A stretch of 19,861 nt of DNA from Bacteroidia bacterium (GTDB lineage: Bacteria; Bacteroidota; Bacteroidia; NS11-12g; UBA9320). A program made the translations under genes and the position numbers. Positions 6,607-12,820 of this stretch are shown here, piece by piece. The notes beneath the pieces are model-generated. The model did not search any database. It saw nothing but the letters and a program-made list of their open reading frames with translations, and was not told where the DNA came from. Numbering within the stretch: position 1 is the first letter of the stretch; every line of letters begins with the position of its first letter. The stretch spans positions 1 through 19,861 of the forward strand of contig JABDQY010000188.1 of the NCBI GenBank assembly GCA_013042025.1, in the 5' to 3' direction.

Positions 6607-7914
6607 CTAGGCCACACTTACACGAATCTTTTTCTTTTTTAGTCGTGTGTTGTTTGTTTTAGAAATTGCTGATTTCACTTGAGAACTTTTTACTCCAACA
6701 AAAGAACAGTCAACTTTTATTTCAATCGTACCAACTTGGTCAGGATGTAAACCAGCTTGTTTAATGAACATCCCTGCGATATCCCCTTTCGAAATTTTAT
6801 CTTTTTTACCTCCAGAGATGAATAGGGTAGTCCAGTTTTCTTGCGAAGATACAGATGACTTTGAAAGCTTTTCTTCTTCCAATTCTGGTAGATACTCTGG
6901 CATCTCATCATTTTTCCATTTTAGGATGTAGGCTGTTCCTGATTTGTTCATTCGAGCGGTTCTACCGTTTCGATGTGTAAATTCTTGTTCACGATGGGGT
7001 AGCTGATAATGGATTATAAACTTAATTTCTGGGATGTCTATTCCTCTGGCAGCAAGGTCGGTAGCAATAATAATCTGATGAGTTCCATTTCTGAATTTTA
7101 TTAGTGCCCTTTCACGATCACGTTGCTCCATCCCTCCATAGAAACAACCATGATTGATTTGATTTTTTGTGAGATAATCGCTAATTCGCTGAATGGTATC
7201 CTTGTAATTACAGAAAATAATCCCCGGTTTATTGCCAATGTGGCGAAGGGAATTTACTAATGTTGCTAACTTGTCTTTTTCGGGAGAAACAATTGATTTT
7301 AATTTCAGCTGAGAAATCTTTTCATGTAGAAAGCTTATGCGTTTGGCCTTATTCAATCCTACAAAACCAGGTATTTTTAATTCTGCGGTGGCAGAGGTAA
7401 GAATCTTCTTTTCAATGTTTGGAAGCGAATCTAAGATGTCAATCATGTCATCCTCAAAACCGATTTCTAAAGATTTATCAAATTCATCAAGTACCAATAT
7501 TTTAATTTCTTCAGTTTCAAAATTCTCACGTCTCAAGTGGTCAGCAATTCTTCCAGGTGTACCTATTAGTATTGCGGGACGATGACGTATTTCAACCTTG
7601 TCAACGGAACCAGCTCTCCCTCCGTAAACCACATTAGTTTTATAACCCGAACCCATATTTCGTGCGACTTGCTCAATCTGCATAGCCAGTTCACGTGTTG
7701 GAGCTACTATGATTGCTTGAATTTCAGATTCATCAGGATTTAACTGTTTTATTATTGGAAGTAAGAATGCCAATGTTTTACCAGTACCCGTTGGTGAAAG
7801 CAGAACCACAGAATCATTTTCTTGAATAGCGTGATGAGCCTCTTTCTGCATTGGATTGAGTTTTGCAATTCCAAGCTTATGCAAAATATCTTGTTCTGTT
7901 TTAATAGCTGCCAT
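6607..7914 (-). CDS. DEAD-box family RNA helicase with DbpA-like RNA-binding domain
   Basis: A 435-residue ATP-dependent RNA helicase. Motifs in order: Gln-type motif near LNPMQKEA (19-26), Walker A PTGTGKT (41-47), APTREL (71-76), TPGR (119-122), motif II DEFD (143-146) in place of DEAD, TSAT (173-176), ATDLAARGID (284-293) and motif VI HRNGRTAR (314-321) in place of HRxGRxGR. The segment 362-434 (TTLFISGGKKDKISKGDIAGMF...KIRVSV) resembles the DbpA RNA-binding domain (PF03880), which in E. coli DbpA binds 23S rRNA during 50S assembly. A ribosome-assembly role is therefore likely but inferred. The ATG at 7914 gives a normal N-terminus. It lies 12 bases downstream of the DUF4377/META gene and probably shares its transcript. 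It converges with paaN, with three bases between the stop codons. Confidence 0.92.
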   Translation of the reverse strand: MAAIKTEQDILHKLGIAKLNPMQKEAHHAIQENDSVVLLSPTGTGKTLAFLLPIIKQLNPDESEIQAIIVAPTRELAMQIEQVARNMGSGYKTNVVYGGRAGSVDKVEIRHRPAILIGTPGRIADHLRRENFETEEIKILVLDEFDKSLEIGFEDDMIDILDSLPNIEKKILTSATAELKIPGFVGLNKAKRISFLHEKISQLKLKSIVSPEKDKLATLVNSLRHIGNKPGIIFCNYKDTIQRISDYLTKNQINHGCFYGGMEQRDRERALIKFRNGTHQIIIATDLAARGIDIPEIKFIIHYQLPHREQEFTHRNGRTARMNKSGTAYILKWKNDEMPEYLPELEEEKLSKSSVSSQENWTTLFISGGKKDKISKGDIAGMFIKQAGLHPDQVGTIEIKVDCSFVGVKSSQVKSAISKTNNTRLKKKKIRVSVA

Positions 7915-7926
7915 ATTACAATAGTT

Positions 7927-8595
7927 CTAGTCTACTTTTCTCATTACCAGGCACGTTTCTTTATTCTTATCTTGAAGGAACAATTTGGTGCCTTTAATTT
8001 CATAGAATTTCACAAGTTCCATTTTTCTTTTGAAATTGTCAGGTAAAACCATATTCATACACGCCATCATGGTGCTTCCAATCATACCAAATCGTAGTTC
8101 GTCGTTAGTGAGGGTATCTAGATTTCCAAACATATTGTTACACCCATCATTGCCAAAGAAGCGATTTTCTACTGTGTTAATTTCAATTGTTGGATGTTTG
8201 GCTTGTGACGGTTTATATTTTTCACCATCAATTGAATCTAACGCCCAAATGTCATGTATTCTAAACTTGGTATCGTTCTTCTTTTCAAGTTGTTTTACTA
8301 AACTATACTTAATACTTGAAGCGTCTGCAGGTACAGAAGCAGGATCAAGATGTTCTTCCTTTATAATAAGCTTGTAAATAAAACCAGGTTGGTAGTGAAA
8401 GCCTTGAATGGAACTATAAAACAAAGTCCATTTATTCCATTCTATTTCTTCTCCCTTTTGAATTTGCATACAACTCATTTCTCCAACACCTGTGCAAGGT
8501 ACCTTAGCACTATTTATCCAATATACAAATTCGTCTTTTTTCATATTTTTTTGTGTAGCACAGGAATGCATCAGAAGTATTGAGCAAACAGTCAA
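7927..8595 (-). CDS. DUF4377 + META domain envelope lipoprotein; start uncertain
   Basis: The first half (about 20-95: FVYWINSAKVPCTGVGEMSCMQIQKG, WTLFYSSIQGFHYQPGFIYKLII) matches DUF4377. The second half (about 113-220: IWALDSIDG, PTIEIN, FFGNDGCNNMFGNL, GMIGSTMMACMNM) matches the META/HslJ domain. This pair is typical of small bacterial envelope proteins of unknown biochemical role; META proteins are often linked to stress or heat-induced resistance. A lipobox-like MHSC precedes CATQKNMKK, so it is probably a lipoprotein. The only standard in-frame start is TTG at 8595, which gives a signal peptide with no positive N-region. Nine codons upstream an ATT at 8620-8622 would give IKRLIHIWSLTVCSILLMHSC, a much better lipoprotein signal. 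No ATG, GTG or TTG occurs between the upstream stop and TTG 8595. The true start may be ATT (8622), or the original ATG may have mutated. Confidence 0.82.
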   Translation of the reverse strand: MTVCSILLMHSCATQKNMKKDEFVYWINSAKVPCTGVGEMSCMQIQKGEEIEWNKWTLFYSSIQGFHYQPGFIYKLIIKEEHLDPASVPADASSIKYSLVKQLEKKNDTKFRIHDIWALDSIDGEKYKPSQAKHPTIEINTVENRFFGNDGCNNMFGNLDTLTNDELRFGMIGSTMMACMNMVLPDNFKRKMELVKFYEIKGTKLFLQDKNKETCLVMRKVD

Positions 8596-8627
8596 GGACC
8601 AAATGTGAATTAATCTTTTAATGCGGC

Positions 8628-8657
8628 CAAATTAAGACTAAGAATAAGTAAATACAA
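8628..8657 (-). promoter_or_regulatory. Candidate Bacteroidota promoter of the DUF4377/META-helicase pair
   Basis: Minus-strand TTG (8655-8657), a 19-base spacer, then TTAATTTG (8628-8635) is one base from the TAnnTTTG -7 consensus with normal spacing. Initiation would fall near 8620-8623, at or just before the ATT codon at 8622, giving almost no leader if that codon is used and about 25 bases if TTG 8595 is used. Confidence 0.45.
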
Positions 8658-8955
8658 TCACTAGAACCTTTTATGAGTGGATAAGCTAAAAAAGCCTATA
8701 AATGAAAAGACTACATTCTAATAGAAGAATATAGCCTTTCGGAGGGTAATAAATTATAAGTTCGACTATTGAGCCTTCACTCTCAATTTTGTCTGATTCA
8801 AATATGAAGTAGATTTTTAGAAAATGGGTATGCAAGTTCTTAAACTGTCGATTTGACTTCATGAATTGTAATTATCTCAAAAATGTATGTTCAAATACAC
8901 CTTGATATTTTGCCTTTGGTGAAGGCATTTAAACTCAAATTCCTAAATTCGTCCC
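8658..8955. other. Non-coding stretch ahead of the glutamate synthase-like gene
   Basis: About 300 bases without a supportable gene. The frames here are short and lack family features; the open frame at 8883-9065 overlaps the real downstream gene out of frame. I find no strong hairpin and no tRNA-like cloverleaf. It contains a weak promoter candidate at 8788-8817 and a TTCATGAA palindrome at 8858-8865. Confidence 0.6.
8788..8817 (+). promoter_or_regulatory. Weak promoter candidate for the glutamate synthase-like gene
   Basis: TTTG (8788-8791), an 18-base spacer, then TAGATTTT (8810-8817) is one mismatch from TAnnTTTG. If used, it would give a leader of about 130 bases before the ATG at 8956. 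A second near match, TAAATTCG at 8944-8951, sits too close to the ATG and has no spaced upstream element. Confidence 0.3.
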
Positions 8956-10512
8956 ATGCAAGAGGTAATAACTTTTTTATCTGGAGTGTCATGGTGGATG
9001 TGGCTAATTTTTATAGCAATCGTTGTTATTGTGAGAGATGTGCTACAACGAAGCCATACAATTAGTCATAACTTCCCGATAGTTGGACATTTCAGGTACT
9101 GGCTTGAGAAGATAGGACCTGAAATACGGCAGTATTTTATTGCAAACAATAGAGAAGAATTACCATTCAACAGACGAGAACGAACATGGATTTATGCTTC
9201 ATCAAAGGAAGAAAATAATTATCAGGGGTTTGGGTCCGACCAGGATTTTTATACTCCCAATTACCATTTCCTTAAACCGGACTTGTTTCCATATAAAGTA
9301 GCATCTGGGCACATTAATACGAAACACAAAGATTTCTTAGCATGTGCTAAAGTAATGGGAGAGGCAAATGGAAGAAGAAGACCTTATCGACCTCAATCAG
9401 TAATCAACATTTCAGCTATGAGTTTTGGTAGTTTAAGTGCTAAAGCTGTTGAAAGCTTAAATAAGGGAGCGTTAAAAGCAAATTGCTATCACAACACTGG
9501 AGAAGGCGGATTATCACCGCATCACAGCCATGGTGCAGATGTTGTTTTTCATTTTGGTACCGGATATTTTGGGGTACGAAGTAAAGATGGTAATCTCGAT
9601 TTAAACAAGCTCGAAAAATTGGTTGAAAACAATCAGTTTGTTAGAGCCATTGAAGTAAAATTATCTCAAGGAGCCAAACCTGGAAAAGGAGGTGTGTTAC
9701 CAGGTAAAAAGATTACGGCTGAAATTGCCGCAATTCGTGGAGTTGAAATGGGAAAGGATGTATTAAGTCCTGCAAGCCATAAATGTTTTAATAACCTTGA
9801 TGAACTCCTAGCCCTAATAGAAACAATTGCAGATAGAACTGGTCTACCTGTAGGGATTAAATCGGCAGTTGGTAAAACAGAATTATGGGAAGAAATGGCA
9901 GATAAAATGGTTAAGAGTGGTACTGGTCCATATTTCATCGCAATAGATGGCGGTGAGGGAGGAACAGGGGCTGCACCTCCAAGCTTTGCAGATCATGTTT
10001 CTTTACCTTTTTACAATGCATTTCCATTGATTTATAAAATATTTAAAAAACGTAACCTTACTGAGAGAATAGTATTTGTTGCTTCAGGTAAACTTGGTTT
10101 GCCTTCCAACGGAGCAAGAGCATTTGCAATGGGAGCAGACATTATAAATGTAGCAAGGGAAGCAATGATGAGTATCGGATGTATTCAAGCACAAGTTTGT
10201 CATACGAACACTTGTCCAACGGGTGTAGCTACTCAGAATAAATGGTTACAAGCTGGGATTGACGTTCCGCTGAAAACAGATCGTTTTTATCACTATGCAA
10301 AATACTACAGGAAAGAATTACTTGAACTTACTCATTCAAGTGGATATGAGCATCCTTGCCAGTTTAAGATGACGGATATTGAGACAACAACAGACGATCA
10401 TAATCAAATAAAATCGATGAAGGATACGTATGGTTATGAAAAAGATGTGGTGGAATTTAAAAATATGCAAGAACTATACGATTGCCCACATCTTGGAGGA
10501 GCTAAAGTTTAA
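8956..10512 (+). CDS. Membrane-anchored FMN-binding glutamate synthase family protein
   Basis: A 518-residue protein with one N-terminal membrane helix (about 12-27, SWWMWLIFIAIVVIV) followed by a domain like the central/FMN part of glutamate synthase (PF01645). Visible signatures are SAMSFGSLSAKAVESLN (153-169), NTGEGGLSPHH (180-190), KLSQGAKPGKGGVLPG (235-250), IAIDGGEGGTGAAP (328-341) and ASGKLGLPSNGARAFAMGADIINVAR (376-401). The cysteines C409, C415 and C420 in the C-x5-C-x4-C pattern match the [3Fe-4S] ligands of GltB, followed by PTGVATQN. The glutamine amidotransferase domain, the beta-helix domain and a GltD partner are all absent, so it cannot be assumed to make glutamate from glutamine. 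Its real substrate is unknown to me; a membrane-linked FMN/Fe-S oxidoreductase is the safest description. ATG 8956 places the membrane helix at the N-terminus as expected. It converges with the PBP gene, with three bases between the stop codons. Confidence 0.88.
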   Translation: MQEVITFLSGVSWWMWLIFIAIVVIVRDVLQRSHTISHNFPIVGHFRYWLEKIGPEIRQYFIANNREELPFNRRERTWIYASSKEENNYQGFGSDQDFYTPNYHFLKPDLFPYKVASGHINTKHKDFLACAKVMGEANGRRRPYRPQSVINISAMSFGSLSAKAVESLNKGALKANCYHNTGEGGLSPHHSHGADVVFHFGTGYFGVRSKDGNLDLNKLEKLVENNQFVRAIEVKLSQGAKPGKGGVLPGKKITAEIAAIRGVEMGKDVLSPASHKCFNNLDELLALIETIADRTGLPVGIKSAVGKTELWEEMADKMVKSGTGPYFIAIDGGEGGTGAAPPSFADHVSLPFYNAFPLIYKIFKKRNLTERIVFVASGKLGLPSNGARAFAMGADIINVAREAMMSIGCIQAQVCHTNTCPTGVATQNKWLQAGIDVPLKTDRFYHYAKYYRKELLELTHSSGYEHPCQFKMTDIETTTDDHNQIKSMKDTYGYEKDVVEFKNMQELYDCPHLGGAKV

Positions 10513-10515
10513 AAC

Positions 10516-12819
10516 TTAAAACAAGTCATCTTCCCCTAAGCCTTCGTCACCTTCTGGGAATTCATCGTCGTTGTTTTCTCCAGAGTAATTACCACAATCA
10601 GTTTCAATGGTCATTTCAATGTTCGGTTTTTTAAATGGACCACGGTCTATTCCAGACTTTGGATCTGCGTATACTTTCTCCATATACTTTGCAAAAATAG
10701 GAAGGGCCATATTTGCACCTTGACCTAATCCTGTGCTTCTAAAGTGCACATTCCGCTCTTCTGCTCCAACCCAACAACCACTAACCAAATTAGGCGTTAC
10801 ACCCATAAACCAGCCGTCTGAGTTGTTTTGTGTCGTTCCCGTTTTTCCACCTATTGCTGCTTCCGCTGGTATGTTATAGCTCCTTCTTAATCGAGCGGCA
10901 GTTCCTCCAGGTTGAGCTACTTTCTCCAACATTTTACAAATAATATATGCTGTTTGCTTTCGAATTGCTTCTTCTTTCTTTGGAGTAAACTCTTCTAAAA
11001 TGTTTCCATTTTTATCTTCAATTCGAGTAACAAATATTGGTTCAACCCAGGTACCTTCATTTACAAATGTTCCATATGCACCAACCATTTCAAATACGGA
11101 GATATCCATTGTGCCTAAACAGATGGATGGATAAGGTTCAAATTTACTTTCATCAATTCCCATTTTACCTGCTGTTTGTCTTACAACTTCTGCACTATTT
11201 GGTCCTAATCGTTTCATAACTCGTGCTGTTATGGTATTGATTGATTTTTGAAGACCACCATAAAAGGTAACTTCAGCCGGTGCCGGTCCACTATTTTGTG
11301 GAGACCATTGCTTACCATTACCATATTCCACGATAACTGGCCCAGTACTTTCTACTTCGCACGGTTGAATTCTATCGTCGTCTAAACCTCGAGCATAAAC
11401 CAATGGTTTAAATGTTGAACCAACTTGACGTGTAGATCTTTTGTTAACGTGGTCGTATTGGAAATGCTTGTGATTAATACCTCCAACCCATGCCTTAATG
11501 TAACCTGTTTGAGGTTCTAAACTCATAAAGCCAGTATGCAGTATTTGTTTACAATATTTCAATGAATCCATTGGACTTAACACTGTATCAATATCGCCTT
11601 TCCAAGAAAATAGTTTCATAGGAACTGGATTGTTTAAATGAAAGTCTATTGAATCTTGATTCTTGCCATATTTCTTTTTAAGGGAGCGATAAGTCTGTGT
11701 GCGTTTCATCATCCTCATTGGATAGTCTGGGTCTGCAACTAAATTTCCTCTTTTATCTTCTCCATACCAAGGATCTCTGTTTCTTCGCTTAGTTTCATCC
11801 CAGAATTGACCTTGAAGTTTTTCCATATGGCTAGAAACAGCTTGCTCTGCGTATTTCTGTAGCTTAGAATCTATTGTAGTATAGATTTTAAGTCCATCAT
11901 CATAGATGTTATATTTAACTCCTGTTTCAGCTTCATAGATTCTAGTCCATTGCTTCATCCACTTGGTTAAATAAGATCTAAAATAGGTTGCCATGCCTTG
12001 GTTATGATCAATGTAGTTGTAATCGGTAACCATTGGTAAAGCCTTAAGACTATCATATTGTTGAGAAGTAAGATAATCGTATCTTTCCATCTGCTTCATT
12101 ACCACATTCCTTCGATTAATAGCGTTATTGGGATTTCGAATTGGATTAAACGTGGTATTCGCTTTTAGCATTCCTACCAAAACGGCAGCTTCTTCAATTT
12201 TTAAATCTTTAGTGTTTTTATTAAAATATCTCTTGGATGCAGATTTTATACCATAACTGTTTCCATAGGGTACGGTATTAAAATACATCACAATGATTTC
12301 TTCTTTGGTGTACCTCTTTTCTATTTCAATCGCTAGAATCCATTCCTTAAGTTTTTGCAGAATTTTCTTGAAAAAGTTTTGACCAGTTCGGTCATGAAAC
12401 ATGTTTTTAGCGAGCTGTTGCGTAATGGTACTGCCTCCTCCGTCACTTCCAAGTTTAGATACGGCCCTCGCTAACGCTCTACCGTCAATTCCAGAATGCG
12501 AATAGAATCTACAATCTTCAGTTGCTATAAGTGCTTCTTTCAAATGAAGAGGTAAGTCTTCGTGACTACTGTTAGTTCTATCTTCTTGAAAGAACATTTT
12601 ACCCATTAACTCTTCATCTGCAGTATAAACCTCAGATGCCAACTTCGTTTTAGGGTTTTCAAGCTCAGAAGTTTCAGGTAATTTCCCCCATAACCCAAAC
12701 TTAATACTGAATACAAATAGTATCGCAAAAACAATTGAGTACGCGAACCATTTCCATAATTTCCGTGTAAGCTTTGTTGCTGATGTTACTTTGGTTGGTT
12801 TCTTTTTTTTAGTAGCCAT
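10516..12819 (-). CDS. Class A penicillin-binding protein (PBP1A-like, GT51 + transpeptidase)
   Basis: This bifunctional peptidoglycan synthase is anchored in the inner membrane and acts in the periplasm. A basic cytoplasmic tail (KKKKPTK) precedes one membrane helix (about 24-44). The glycosyltransferase (GT51) domain spans about 70-245 with ATEDCRFYSHSGID (99-112, catalytic Glu101), GGSTITQQLAKNMF (128-141) and EIIVMYFNTVPYG (174-186). The transpeptidase domain spans about 420-715 with STFK (468-471, nucleophile Ser468), SIN (526-528) and KTGTT (659-663), all intact. An acidic tail (about 746-767, GENNDDEFPEGDEGLGEDDLF) ends the protein. Length 767 is within the usual class A range. The ATG at 12819 is separated by one base from the stop of sprE upstream, so translation of the two is probably coupled. 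Confidence 0.95.
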   Translation of the reverse strand: MATKKKKPTKVTSATKLTRKLWKWFAYSIVFAILFVFSIKFGLWGKLPETSELENPKTKLASEVYTADEELMGKMFFQEDRTNSSHEDLPLHLKEALIATEDCRFYSHSGIDGRALARAVSKLGSDGGGSTITQQLAKNMFHDRTGQNFFKKILQKLKEWILAIEIEKRYTKEEIIVMYFNTVPYGNSYGIKSASKRYFNKNTKDLKIEEAAVLVGMLKANTTFNPIRNPNNAINRRNVVMKQMERYDYLTSQQYDSLKALPMVTDYNYIDHNQGMATYFRSYLTKWMKQWTRIYEAETGVKYNIYDDGLKIYTTIDSKLQKYAEQAVSSHMEKLQGQFWDETKRRNRDPWYGEDKRGNLVADPDYPMRMMKRTQTYRSLKKKYGKNQDSIDFHLNNPVPMKLFSWKGDIDTVLSPMDSLKYCKQILHTGFMSLEPQTGYIKAWVGGINHKHFQYDHVNKRSTRQVGSTFKPLVYARGLDDDRIQPCEVESTGPVIVEYGNGKQWSPQNSGPAPAEVTFYGGLQKSINTITARVMKRLGPNSAEVVRQTAGKMGIDESKFEPYPSICLGTMDISVFEMVGAYGTFVNEGTWVEPIFVTRIEDKNGNILEEFTPKKEEAIRKQTAYIICKMLEKVAQPGGTAARLRRSYNIPAEAAIGGKTGTTQNNSDGWFMGVTPNLVSGCWVGAEERNVHFRSTGLGQGANMALPIFAKYMEKVYADPKSGIDRGPFKKPNIEMTIETDCGNYSGENNDDEFPEGDEGLGEDDLF

Positions 12820-12820
12820 G

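Noticed and set aside
6620..6648. ACACGA...TCGTGT inverted repeat around a T-rich stretch at the paaN-helicase junction
   Set aside because: The T-run lies in a 17-base loop, not after the stem, and the stem is 6 bp, so it does not fit an intrinsic terminator. It codes for the Lys-rich helicase tail.
8658..8955. Possible riboswitch or small RNA in the long intergenic gap
   Set aside because: I could find no long complementary stems or known aptamer-like conserved boxes by eye. A covariance-model search would be needed to overturn this.
8883..9065. Plus-strand open frame of 60 codons
   Set aside because: It overlaps the start of the FMN/Fe-S gene in another frame and shows no motif.
10504..10520. 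AAGTTT-AAACTT symmetry between the convergent stops of the glutamate synthase-like and PBP genes
   Set aside because: All A/T except one pair, no stable hairpin and no T-run; probably chance in AT-rich DNA.
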